From: an uncultured Ruminococcus sp.
GTDB taxonomy: Bacteria; Bacillota; Clostridia; Oscillospirales; Ruminococcaceae
Assembly (NCBI GenBank): GCA_910579955.1
Contig: CAJTWE010000032.1
Location: forward strand, 1 to 27,599
Direction of reading: 5' to 3'
DNA: 27,599 nucleotides
The translations under genes and the position numbers were made by a program. The notes beneath the pieces are model-generated. The model did not search any database and was not told the origin of the DNA. It saw only the letters and a list, made by a program, of their open reading frames with translations. Positions 1 through 7,389 of this stretch are shown in pieces. The first letter of the stretch is position 1. Each line of letters opens with the position of its first letter.

Positions 1-130
1 GATTTGTCGCTTCGCTCCGCTCTTGCTAAGAAATAAAATTTCGCATATTTTTCTTCTCCCAAAACTAAAACAAGGCTTTCTGTTATGTACTTGACACAGA
101 CAGAAAGCCTTTATTTGAATGCGAAATTTT
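1..130. repeat. Modular intergenic repeat, copy 1 (left edge)
   Basis: This non-coding stretch shares three pieces with 7061-7232. Bases 1-46, read on the minus strand, match 7061-7107 (both begin ATGCGAAATTTT and continue into a GGAGC.AAGCGAC segment). Bases 68-87 match 7170-7189 almost exactly and form a hairpin: AGGCTTTCTG at 73-82 pairs with CAGAAAGCCT at 101-110, followed by TTATTT. ATGCGAAATTTT recurs at 119-130. The hairpin could terminate plus-strand transcription from outside the window. The element is cut by the window edge. Confidence 0.7.
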
Positions 131-180
131 GTTTTTGCACTGAATTTATCACGTGCGTATTTTTTTACTAAGGAGTATTT

Positions 181-249
181 CGCCGTCTGCGGACGGCGAC
201 CGGCATTTTTTGAAAAAATTGCCGGCTCAAAAAAACTTTTATTGATTGT
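181..249 (-). repeat. Multi-hairpin repeat element, copy 1 (downstream of pyrB)
   Basis: Read on the minus strand this lies just after the pyrB stop. It starts with an AATCAATAAAAG-type lead and a T-run. Hairpin 1 follows (CCGGCA at 200-205 pairs with TGCCGG at 220-225 around a T-tract/A-tract), then hairpin 2 (CGCCGTC at 181-187 pairs with GACGGCG at 192-198). Layout and lead sequence match 6837-6926 after nrdD, but the stem bases differ while pairing is kept. It may act as the 3' end or terminator of the asnB-HD-pyrB transcript. Confidence 0.65.
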
Positions 250-270
250 TTTTTCTTATCTTACGTTATC

Positions 271-1356
271 TTATTCGTTCAGCAAAAGTCTTTCATTACA
301 GTATTCGCACTCTAAAAGATCATCCCCAACGGAAATAAAACTCTTCGGCAAATACTTCTCTGTACATGTTATACAGTTCGGATTTTTGCACACCGCATCA
401 TTATGTACTCTGCCATGAAGCAGCGTAGTCTTAGTATCAAGATTCAACATCGTTATAATAAGAGCCATTCTTACATACATTCCATATTTTGCCTGCTTGA
501 AATATGCTGCTCTCGGATCTTCATCTATCTCAACCTCGATCTCATCTACTCTAGGAAGCGGATGGAGAACTATCATATCCGGCTTTGCTGTTTTCATCTT
601 CTTCACTGTAAGCACATATGTATCTTTCTGTGCAAGATACTCCTCACGGCTTGCAAATCTCTCCTGCTGGATTCTTGTCATATACAGCACATCCAGCTCA
701 GGAAGAACCTCTTCAAGCGATGTTACCTCTGTAAACGGACATCCGCTCGCCTTCAAAATATCCTTAACATATGACGGTAAACTCAGCTCCGGTGTGGAAA
801 TAAGTACAAACTTATTGCCCTCAAAACATGACATTGCTTTCAAAAGTGAGTGAACTGTTCTGCCATTGATGAGATCTCCGCAAAGACCTATTGTCAGGTG
901 ATCAAGTCGTCCCTTTTCACATTTAAGAGTCAGCAAATCAGTGAGCGTCTGTGTCGGGTGAAGATGACCGCTGTCACCTGCATTGATAACAGGACAATCA
1001 GCAGTAAGTGCAGCAGCCTTTGCAGCACCTGCTACAGGATGACGCATTACAAGAATATCCGCATAATTACTTACTATTTTTGTTGTATCTTTAAGAGTTT
1101 CACCCTTTGATACGGAGGAATTTGCAGGATTGTCAAATCCTATCAATCTACCGCCCAAACGAAGCATTGCCGTCTGGAATGACATCTGTGTACGGGTTGA
1201 TGGCTCATAAAACAATGTTGCCATGATCTTTCCCTGACACGCACCGGAATAAATCTCCGGATTATTCTTGATCTTCTCACCCAAGTCAACTACTTCTTTC
1301 CACCATGACGCTGGATAGTCATTAAGGTCGATTAAATGTGGATACGATGAAATCAT
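271..1356 (-). CDS. pyrB: Aspartate carbamoyltransferase with fused PyrI-like zinc domain
   Basis: Transfers the carbamoyl group of carbamoyl phosphate to aspartate, the committed step of pyrimidine synthesis in the cytoplasm. The catalytic chain covers about residues 1-305: STRT at 53-56 for carbamoyl phosphate binding, a HPTQTL motif, and HPLPRVDEI near 266. Catalytic chains are usually about 305-310 aa; this protein has 361. The extra tail carries C323-x4-C328 and C350-x2-C353, the spacing of the zinc domain of the PyrI regulatory chain, with the typical NPNCI context. The nucleotide-binding half of PyrI is absent, so the tail probably helps assembly rather than CTP/ATP feedback (inference). 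The start is the ATG at 1356, with AGGAGG at 1365-1370 on the minus strand. It is the last gene of a likely asnB-HD-pyrB run, 47 bp after the HD gene. Confidence 0.93.
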   Translation of the reverse strand: MISSYPHLIDLNDYPASWWKEVVDLGEKIKNNPEIYSGACQGKIMATLFYEPSTRTQMSFQTAMLRLGGRLIGFDNPANSSVSKGETLKDTTKIVSNYADILVMRHPVAGAAKAAALTADCPVINAGDSGHLHPTQTLTDLLTLKCEKGRLDHLTIGLCGDLINGRTVHSLLKAMSCFEGNKFVLISTPELSLPSYVKDILKASGCPFTEVTSLEEVLPELDVLYMTRIQQERFASREEYLAQKDTYVLTVKKMKTAKPDMIVLHPLPRVDEIEVEIDEDPRAAYFKQAKYGMYVRMALIITMLNLDTKTTLLHGRVHNDAVCKNPNCITCTEKYLPKSFISVGDDLLECEYCNERLLLNE

Positions 1357-1377
1357 ATTTTTATCCTCCTATTATTT

Positions 1378-1395
1378 CAGCAGCATATGCTGCTG
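1378..1395. other. 18-bp perfect palindrome between HD gene and pyrB
   Basis: CAGCAGCATATGCTGCTG is fully self-complementary. On the plus strand it is followed by TTTTTTATTT, but no plus-strand gene ends here. In the minus-strand mRNA an A-run precedes it and it sits just upstream of the pyrB ribosome binding site. It could be an intercistronic hairpin or processing site, or a terminator for antisense transcription. Confidence 0.5.
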
Positions 1396-1403
1396 TTTTT
1401 TAT

Positions 1404-2072
1404 TTAAAGTACAATGCTGCCATTCATATATATTCTGAATGACATATCAAAATATTGTGCCGCACGCTTGCACAAAAGCATTCTGTCCATGAATATTTCA
1501 AAATACTCAAGAACAGATGAGATCTCCGTATCAATTTCAAGTTCAAGGCTGAAACTTTTCTTATCCTCGGAAACTTTTAACGTAGAGCTTGTAACAGCAT
1601 AATTTACTCTATCGTGAATATCAAATGATATAAATGTCGTATTTCTAACACGACTGCGTCTGACATCTGTCTTGTCTGCAAGAATAAGCGCCGCAGATAT
1701 AGGGTCAACAGGCTGTGCAGTGCGCTCATCATGATTGCCGATTGCCGATATGATAGAGCATATCTCATTAGCCGGCATATTGAGCTTTTCAAGGAGATAA
1801 AAAGCCATCATAGCGCCGTTATGTGCATGGTCAGCACGGTTAATTATATTTCCTATATCGTGCATAAAGCCTGCTATTCTCGCAAGTTCAACTGTTCTCG
1901 CCGGAAATCCCAGCTCCTCAAGTATCATTGCTGATACATGAGAAACCTTTTCCACATGAGCAAGGGCATGCTCCGTATATCCAATAGATTCAAGCACCTT
2001 GTCAGCACGGCGAACATATTCCAAAACATCCGGATTTTGTTTTATATATTCATATGTCACATTACTTGACAT
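1404..2072 (-). CDS. HD-domain phosphohydrolase
   Basis: A 222-aa predicted cytoplasmic metal-dependent phosphohydrolase of the HD superfamily. The visible metal-binding pattern is HALAHVEKVS near residue 37, MHDIGN near residue 71, ADHAHNGA near 81, GNHDE near 112, and LADKTDVRRSRVR near 131. The C-terminal 70 residues (VTSSTLKVSEDKKSFSLELE and onward) look like a small beta-rich domain after the HD core. The substrate cannot be read from sequence; related proteins hydrolyse nucleotides or phosphate esters. The start at 2072 is preceded by a strong AAGGAGGGGA site. It lies 41 bp after asnB and 47 bp before pyrB, so the three are probably co-transcribed, which hints at a nucleotide or amino-acid housekeeping role (inference). 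Confidence 0.85.
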   Translation of the reverse strand: MSSNVTYEYIKQNPDVLEYVRRADKVLESIGYTEHALAHVEKVSHVSAMILEELGFPARTVELARIAGFMHDIGNIINRADHAHNGAMMAFYLLEKLNMPANEICSIISAIGNHDERTAQPVDPISAALILADKTDVRRSRVRNTTFISFDIHDRVNYAVTSSTLKVSEDKKSFSLELEIDTEISSVLEYFEIFMDRMLLCKRAAQYFDMSFRIYMNGSIVL

Positions 2073-2113
2073 AGATCCTTTCCCCTCCTTGCTTATAATA
2101 ATTACTTAATTAT

Positions 2114-3976
2114 TTAAACTTTACCAAAATACACATCATACCAGACAAGGAACATATAAACCGTCCAGATCTTACGGCTGTAGTCTCCCCTGCCTGATCT
2201 GTGATCATCAAGAAGTTTTACAAGTTTATCCGTATTAAAGTAGCGTTCAGCCACATCGCCTGTAAAAGCCTTTTTTACAGTGTTATAGTATCCATCCTCT
2301 TTAAGCCATACACGAATAGGCACAGGAAAACCAAGCTTTTTCTTCAAAGCTGTCTTTGATGTGCCGGAAGGAGTATCCTTTTTAGCAGCCATTCGCATTG
2401 CATACTTTGTAGTATATTTCATACCCTCTGCCGTTCCCTTGTGTGATACTCTATATCTTGTAGGAATTTTTTCTGCAAGAGCCATGACCTCTTTATCAAG
2501 AAAAGGCACACGTACTTCAAGAGAATTTGCCATACTCATCTTGTCGGCTTTTAAAAGTATATCGCCTGTCATCCACATATGAAGGTCAAGATACTGCATC
2601 TTTGTAACATCGTCTTTGTCTTTTACCTTATCATAAAAAGGCTTTGTAATAACAGTCGGATCAGGTGCGTCTGTTTTTATTTTCAGAAGCTCCTTTCGCT
2701 CCTTAGGTGTGAACATATATGCATTGCCGATAAATCTCTCTTCAACAGTTCTTCCTTTTCTCACAAAAAAGTTAAGACCTCTTTTTGCAGGAAGCTTGCT
2801 CACAACAGAAGCAACGCCCTTTCTAAGCCCTATTGGCAGTCTGTCATAAACCGTTGCTCCCGGTTCACTGTATACGTTATAACCGCCGAATATCTCATCT
2901 GCGCCTTCTCCCGAAAGAGCTACCTTCAATGAACGTGAAGCAAGATTGCAAACAAAATAAAGCGCAACTGCCGACGGGTCGGCAAGCGGTTCGTCCATAT
3001 GATACTGGATAAGAGGAAGCTTTGCCCAATATTCTTCAGGAGTGATTACCTTGTTGTAATTTTTTATATTTATTGCCTCTGAGAATTCCTTTGCCCAGCT
3101 TATTTCATTGTAGCGTTCTTCGCTGCCAAATCCTACTGTAAACGTTTTGTCAACATCTGCAATAGCAGCAACGTAGCTTGAGTCGACTCCGCTTGACAAA
3201 AATGAACCTACCTCTACATCGGCGATCTTATGAGCCTTTACAGAATCATGAAATGTATCGGAAATACGGCTTACCCATTCATCAAGTTCCGGTTTTTCGT
3301 CGGCATCAAAGCGCACTTCCCAGTACCTCTTGATGTCCATTTTTCCGTTATGATAAGTAAAACAATGAGCCGGCGGAAGTTTATATACACCCTTAAAGAA
3401 TGTTTCCGCACATGGTGAATACTGGAATGAAAGATAATTTTCAAGAGCGGATGTGTTTAGTTCCTTTTTGAAATCAGGATGACAGAGAAAGCTCTTTATC
3501 TCTGAACCAAACATAAAGGTTTTTCCCATCTGAGCATAGTACAGAGGCTTAATACCAAAGAAATCCCTTGCGCCAAATAGTGTTTTCTCTTTCTTATCCC
3601 AAATAATAAAGGAAAACATTCCACGAAGCTTATCAAGAAGTTTTTCTCCATATTCTTTGTAGCCGTATATCAAAACCTCTGAATCTGTCTGAGTCTTGAA
3701 ATGATAGCCTTTTTTTACAAGCTCTTCACGTATAGTCTTGTAATTATAGATCTCTCCATTGAAAACCAGCACCAAGCTTCCATCTTCACTATACAATGGC
3801 TGATTTCCTGCGTCTGATACATCAATAATACTGAGTCTTCTATGTCCAAGTGCCACATCATCATCAATGTATCTTCCCTCTGCATCAGGTCCACGGTGCT
3901 TTATCTTATTAAGCATCTCACCAAGAACACTGTCAGCATCGCTTTCCGGGTTTGTAAAGCCTATAAATCCACACAT
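2114..3976 (-). CDS. asnB: Asparagine synthase, glutamine-hydrolysing
   Basis: Makes asparagine from aspartate, glutamine and ATP. The N-terminal class II glutamine amidotransferase domain begins MCGFIGF, so C2 is the nucleophile once Met is removed; GHRRLSIID and FNGEIYNY complete the glutaminase site. The synthetase domain has the ATP-pyrophosphatase loop SFLSSGVDSS and the LSGEGADEIFGGY motif. Length is 620 aa, usual for bacterial AsnB. A longer reading frame starts five codons upstream, but the ATG at 3976 puts the catalytic Cys at position 2 and has GGGAGGA at 3983-3989, so it is chosen. It is the first gene of a minus-strand run with the HD protein and pyrB, behind a TTGCAA/TATAAT promoter. 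Confidence 0.95.
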   Translation of the reverse strand: MCGFIGFTNPESDADSVLGEMLNKIKHRGPDAEGRYIDDDVALGHRRLSIIDVSDAGNQPLYSEDGSLVLVFNGEIYNYKTIREELVKKGYHFKTQTDSEVLIYGYKEYGEKLLDKLRGMFSFIIWDKKEKTLFGARDFFGIKPLYYAQMGKTFMFGSEIKSFLCHPDFKKELNTSALENYLSFQYSPCAETFFKGVYKLPPAHCFTYHNGKMDIKRYWEVRFDADEKPELDEWVSRISDTFHDSVKAHKIADVEVGSFLSSGVDSSYVAAIADVDKTFTVGFGSEERYNEISWAKEFSEAINIKNYNKVITPEEYWAKLPLIQYHMDEPLADPSAVALYFVCNLASRSLKVALSGEGADEIFGGYNVYSEPGATVYDRLPIGLRKGVASVVSKLPAKRGLNFFVRKGRTVEERFIGNAYMFTPKERKELLKIKTDAPDPTVITKPFYDKVKDKDDVTKMQYLDLHMWMTGDILLKADKMSMANSLEVRVPFLDKEVMALAEKIPTRYRVSHKGTAEGMKYTTKYAMRMAAKKDTPSGTSKTALKKKLGFPVPIRVWLKEDGYYNTVKKAFTGDVAERYFNTDKLVKLLDDHRSGRGDYSRKIWTVYMFLVWYDVYFGKV

Positions 3977-4005
3977 AGCTATTCCTCCCAATTCTCATTT
4001 TTATT

Positions 4006-4034
4006 ATTATACTACATTACTTTGTTTTTTGCAA
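4006..4034 (-). promoter_or_regulatory. Promoter of asnB run
   Basis: On the minus strand TTGCAA (4034-4029) is followed after 17 bp by a perfect TATAAT (4011-4006), about 30 bp upstream of the asnB start. Confidence 0.7.
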
Positions 4035-4102
4035 CAGCTACAAGTAACTTTTTTCACATACTTAAACTTTATAAATAATTTCAAAAAATAATTCAAAACC
4101 AC

Positions 4103-4131
4103 TTGAAAATATAATGAGGATAACGTATAAT
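4103..4131 (+). promoter_or_regulatory. Promoter of small membrane protein gene
   Basis: TTGAAA at 4103-4108, a 17-bp spacer, then TATAAT at 4126-4131. The ATG at 4169 lies about 37 bp downstream. Confidence 0.7.
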
Positions 4132-4168
4132 ATAATTTATACAAGAAATTTAATTCGGAGGTAAAGCC

Positions 4169-4306
4169 ATGAGCAGCAATCGTGACCGCTACGGCAAACG
4201 CAAGGTACAGCCTAAAATACGCTTTCGTTTCAGAAATCTGATCATAATTTTTATTGCATGCATAATTATAGGCCTGATCTATTACATGGTAAAGGTAAAT
4301 CTTTAA
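4169..4306 (+). CDS. Small single-pass membrane protein, unknown function
   Basis: A 45-aa reading frame with a GGAG ribosome binding site 7 bp upstream of its ATG. Residues 1-22 are strongly basic (SSNRDRYGKRK, KIRFRFR), and about residues 24-41 form one hydrophobic segment (LIIIFIACIIIGLIYYMV). The positive N-terminus suggests an N-in, C-out orientation, with almost nothing outside. It has its own near-consensus promoter and its own hairpin terminator, so it appears to be a real monocistronic gene rather than chance coding. I do not recognise the family. It sits between divergent asnB and nrdD, and nothing ties it to either. Confidence 0.75.
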   Translation: MSSNRDRYGKRKVQPKIRFRFRNLIIIFIACIIIGLIYYMVKVNL

Positions 4307-4328
4307 AAAAAAATCTTTGCATAATGAG

Positions 4329-4362
4329 TTCCGGGTAATAATTCATGCCCGGAAGTTTTTTT
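4329..4362 (+). terminator. Rho-independent terminator of the 45-aa gene
   Basis: TTCCGGG (4329-4335) pairs with CCCGGAA (4348-4354), followed by GTTTTTTTCT. Confidence 0.85.
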
Positions 4363-4393
4363 CTAAAGAAAAAATAAAATTACATCTTTTCTA

Positions 4394-4422
4394 TTGACAA
4401 GTGGGATAAAATGGGATATACT
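4394..4422 (+). promoter_or_regulatory. Promoter of nrdD
   Basis: TTGACA at 4394-4399, a 17-bp spacer and TATACT at 4417-4422. Transcription should begin near 4429, giving a leader of about 80 nt before the nrdD ATG. Confidence 0.8.
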
Positions 4423-4437
4423 TGATAACAGACGATC

Positions 4438-4486
4438 AGATACAAGATACGCTAACGTTTTGTATCTCACATACAATATTTTGTGT
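4438..4486 (+). promoter_or_regulatory. Candidate NrdR box and inverted repeat in nrdD leader
   Basis: ATACAATATTTTGTGT at 4471-4486 matches an NrdR-type box (ACACAATATATTGTGT) at 14 of 16 positions. NrdR is the usual repressor of ribonucleotide reductase genes and binds paired boxes. A possible partner 21 bp upstream (4450-4465) is weak, 8 of 16. Separately, AGATACAA (4438-4445) and TTGTATCT (4460-4467) form an 8-bp inverted repeat. Both lie downstream of the predicted transcription start. Confidence 0.45.
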
Positions 4487-4509
4487 GTTTTGAAGGGAGT
4501 ATTATTTTT

Positions 4510-6828
4510 ATGATCATACATATTATGAAGCGTGACGGACGTAAAGTCCCTTTTAATATCGAGAAAATCGCTAATGCTATATTCCGTGCAGCACAGGCTG
4601 TAGGCGGTACTGACATGAGTACTGCTATGGATATGGCTGTTAAGACCTGTGAGCTTTATGAAGCCGATTATGGCAAGGAAATTCCTACTGTTGAAATAGT
4701 TCAGGATCTGGTTGAAAAAACTCTTATTGAGAACGGCCATGCACAGACAGCTAAAGCGTATATTCTCTATCGCTATGAGCGTACACGTGATCGTGAGATG
4801 AAATCAAATCTTATGAAAACTATGGGTGAGCTGACATTTGACTCTGCAAAGGACAGCGACATCAAGCGTGAGAATGCTAATATTGACGGCGATACAGCAA
4901 TGGGTACTATGCTGAAATATGGTTCTTCTGCTGCCAAGGAATTCTATGAGATGAAGGTTCTGAATCCTGCTCACGCTAAAGCTCATCGTGACGGCGATAT
5001 TCATATTCACGATCTGGACTTTCTTACTCTTACCACTACATGCTGCCAGATAGATCTTATAAAGCTTTTTGAAGGCGGATTCTCTACCGGTCATGGATTT
5101 CTGCGTGAGCCAAACGACATAGCAAGCTACTCTGCACTTGCCTGCATTGCTATCCAGTCTAACCAGAACGACCAGCACGGCGGTCAGAGTATACCAAACT
5201 TTGACTATGCTATGGCAGGCGGCGTTAAAAAAACATACCGCAAGCGCTATCTGCGAAACATGGAACGTGCTCTTTCCCTTACACTGGGTATGGAAAACAG
5301 CGGTGAATTCGTAAATGCCTATGCTGCGGAAATACTAAAAAACAAAGGCACTGAGCCAAATCTTGCTAATGACAACGGTTTTCAGGCTGCGGAAAAAGAG
5401 TATCTTATCACTAAGGTAGATGAAGCTACAGCTGATAAGCTCCAGAAATTTGCATATGAAAATGCTTATCGTGAGACAAATCGTGCAACATATCAGGCAA
5501 TGGAAGCGCTTATTCATAACCTCAACACAATGAACAGTCGTGCAGGTGCACAGACACCATTTAGTTCTATCAACTATGGAACAGACACTTCCCCTGAGGG
5601 TAAAATGGTTATTGAAAACATCCTGCTGGCTGAAGAAGCCGGTCTTGGAAACGGTGAAACACCTATCTTCCCTATCCATATTTTCAAGATAAAGGAAGGC
5701 ATAAACTACAATGAATCAGATCCGAACTATGATTTGTTTAAGCTTGCCTGCCGTGTTTCTGCAAAAAGACTCTTCCCTAACTTTGCATTCCTTGATGCAC
5801 CATTTAACAAGCAGTACTATAAAGAGGGAGATTACCGCACTGAAATCGCATACATGGGTTGTCGTACACGAGTTATCGGAAACACATTTGATCCAAATAA
5901 TGAAATAGTTACAGGCAGAGGAAATCTCAGCTTTACATCTATCAATCTGCCAAGACTTGCTATAAAGGCTGACCACAATGTTGGTTTGTTCTTCGATATG
6001 CTGGATGAAATGATGGATCTTACCATTGATCAGTTAATGCATCGTTTCCAGATCCAGTGCCAGAAAAAGGTTAGAAACTATCCTTTCCTTATGGGACAGG
6101 GCGTATGGATAGGTTCAGAAGGACTTTCTGCTGATGATACTGTAGAAGAAGTTTTGAAGCATGGTACACTTTCCGTCGGCTTTATCGGTCTTGCAGAAGC
6201 ACTCAAAGCGCTTATCGGTTCACATCACGGCGAAAGCGAAGAGGCTCGTGAGCTGGGCATGGAAATAATTAAAACAATGCGTGAGAGAATGGACCTTGAA
6301 GCTAAGAGAACAGGTCTTAATTTCTCACTGCTTGCAACTCCTGCTGAGGGCTTGTCCGGACGATTCGTAAGAATGGACAAGGAAAAATTCGGCGTTATCC
6401 CGGGTGTTACAGATCGTGATTATTATACAAACTCATTCCACGTACCTGTATACTACCCTATCAAGGCAGTAGATAAGATACGTATTGAAGCTCCATATCA
6501 TGAGCTTACAAACGGCGGTCATATCAGCTATATTGAAATGGACGGCGATCCGTTACAGAATCTGGCAGCCTTTGAAAAGGTAGTCCGCTACATGAAAGAA
6601 TGCGGCATTGGATACGGTTCTATCAACCATCCTGTTGACAGAGATCCTTGCTGCGGATTTACCGGTATTATCGGCGATACCTGCCCTATGTGCGGACGCA
6701 CTGAGGAGAGCGGTTCATTTGAGCGTATCCGCAGAATAACAGGTTATCTGGTTGGTACACTTGACAGATTCAACAATGCAAAGCGTTCAGAAGAGCACGA
6801 CAGAGTAAAACACGGATTAACAAAGTAA
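4510..6828 (+). CDS. nrdD: Anaerobic (class III) ribonucleoside-triphosphate reductase
   Basis: Reduces ribonucleoside triphosphates to deoxyribonucleotides without oxygen, using a glycyl radical. Residues 1 to about 92 form an ATP-cone allosteric domain (MKRDGRKVPFNIEKI). The catalytic barrel follows, with active-site cysteines likely in LTTTCCQIDL and YMGCRTRV. The C-terminus has the zinc site C714-C715 ... C725-x2-C728 and the radical motif RRITGYLVGT with G745. Length is 772 aa, in the family range. The reading frame extends nine codons further upstream, but the ATG at 4510 has GAAGGGAG 10 bp before it and gives the usual ATP-cone start. The activase nrdG follows 560 bp downstream, separated by repeats, so the two need not be one operon. 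Confidence 0.95.
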   Translation: MIIHIMKRDGRKVPFNIEKIANAIFRAAQAVGGTDMSTAMDMAVKTCELYEADYGKEIPTVEIVQDLVEKTLIENGHAQTAKAYILYRYERTRDREMKSNLMKTMGELTFDSAKDSDIKRENANIDGDTAMGTMLKYGSSAAKEFYEMKVLNPAHAKAHRDGDIHIHDLDFLTLTTTCCQIDLIKLFEGGFSTGHGFLREPNDIASYSALACIAIQSNQNDQHGGQSIPNFDYAMAGGVKKTYRKRYLRNMERALSLTLGMENSGEFVNAYAAEILKNKGTEPNLANDNGFQAAEKEYLITKVDEATADKLQKFAYENAYRETNRATYQAMEALIHNLNTMNSRAGAQTPFSSINYGTDTSPEGKMVIENILLAEEAGLGNGETPIFPIHIFKIKEGINYNESDPNYDLFKLACRVSAKRLFPNFAFLDAPFNKQYYKEGDYRTEIAYMGCRTRVIGNTFDPNNEIVTGRGNLSFTSINLPRLAIKADHNVGLFFDMLDEMMDLTIDQLMHRFQIQCQKKVRNYPFLMGQGVWIGSEGLSADDTVEEVLKHGTLSVGFIGLAEALKALIGSHHGESEEARELGMEIIKTMRERMDLEAKRTGLNFSLLATPAEGLSGRFVRMDKEKFGVIPGVTDRDYYTNSFHVPVYYPIKAVDKIRIEAPYHELTNGGHISYIEMDGDPLQNLAAFEKVVRYMKECGIGYGSINHPVDRDPCCGFTGIIGDTCPMCGRTEESGSFERIRRITGYLVGTLDRFNNAKRSEEHDRVKHGLTK

Positions 6829-6836
6829 TAAAAAAA

Positions 6837-6926
6837 TCAAATCAATAAAAGTTTTTCGGTCCAGCAGTTTTTCAAAAATGCTGGCGGAGCTCGAGGCAGC
6901 GCCTCGAATGATTGCGGAGCAATCAT
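6837..6926 (+). repeat. Multi-hairpin repeat element, copy 2 (downstream of nrdD)
   Basis: It follows the nrdD stop immediately. An AATCAATAAAAG lead and T-run are followed by hairpin 1 (CCAGCA 6861-6866 with TGCTGG 6879-6884), hairpin 2 (TCGAGGC 6891-6897 with GCCTCGA 6901-6907) and hairpin 3 (ATGATTGC 6908-6915 with GCAATCAT 6919-6926). Order and lead are shared with 181-249 and 7277-7372, in the same orientation relative to the upstream gene as at pyrB. Confidence 0.7.
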
Positions 6927-6977
6927 AAAAAACAAAAATTCAAGCAATTTAATCAAAGTTAAAACAGTAAGCAAATA

Positions 6978-7232
6978 AAAATTTCGCATCCAAAAAAGCT
7001 TAGATGCAAAATCAAAGTAAAAAACAGAAAATCTTGTATAAGTTTTCATTCAAGATAAAAATGCGAAATTTTAAACATAGCAAAAGAGGGAGCAAAGCGA
7101 CCAATTTTTGCGAACCGTTTACAGTTTCTTTAAATAGAAAATCTCGCTGGCTATCTTTGCTTAAATTTCAAACAAGGCTTTCTGTTATGCGCTTTTGCTG
7201 TAACAGAAAGCTTTATTATAATGCGAAATTTT
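6978..7232 (+). repeat. Modular intergenic repeat, copy 2
   Basis: ATGCGAAATTTT occurs at 7061-7072 and 7221-7232, and inverted at 6978-6989. Bases 7061-7107 match the inverted 1-46. Bases 7170-7189 match 68-87 and form a hairpin (AGGCTTTCTGTTA 7175-7187 with TAACAGAAAGC 7201-7211, then TTTATTATA). Open reading frames across this region begin inside the repeats and have no ribosome binding site, so I see no gene here. Confidence 0.7.
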
Positions 7233-7276
7233 GCTTTATATATATTCTTTGATTTGATATGAGCTTTAGGCGTTTC

Positions 7277-7372
7277 ATGATTGCTTCGCAATCATCTGGG
7301 ACTTCTCGTCCCAGACCCTACGACTGCTTTTTTGAGAAAAAGCAGCGCAAAAAACTCTTATTTATTTTATAA
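7277..7372 (-). repeat. Multi-hairpin repeat element, copy 3 (upstream of nrdG)
   Basis: Inverted relative to the copy after nrdD. Reading the minus strand: an AATAAATAAGAG lead and T-run, hairpin 1 (CTGCTT with AAGCAG around T and A tracts, about 7323-7343), hairpin 2 (CTGGGAC 7296-7302 with GTCCCAG 7308-7314), and hairpin 3 (ATGATTGC 7277-7284 with GCAATCAT 7288-7295). Together with 6837-6926 it brackets the nrdD-nrdG gap as an inverted pair. The nrdG ribosome binding site lies just beyond it. Confidence 0.7.
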
Positions 7373-7389
7373 TAACGGGAGCGATAGAC

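Noticed and set aside
119..418. Plus-strand reading frame beginning MRNFVFALNL
   Set aside because: It starts inside a repeat (ATGCGAAATTTT), has no ribosome binding site and runs antisense into pyrB.
4450..4465. Second NrdR box partner
   Set aside because: Only 8 of 16 positions match, so it is mentioned as weak and not called as a site of its own.
4363..4740. Minus-strand reading frame over the nrdD promoter and start
   Set aside because: It is antisense to a clear gene and promoter, without a ribosome binding site or family features.
7004..7252. Plus-strand reading frame across the nrdD-nrdG gap
   Set aside because: It is made of repeat modules also present at 1-130, with no ribosome binding site or recognisable protein features.
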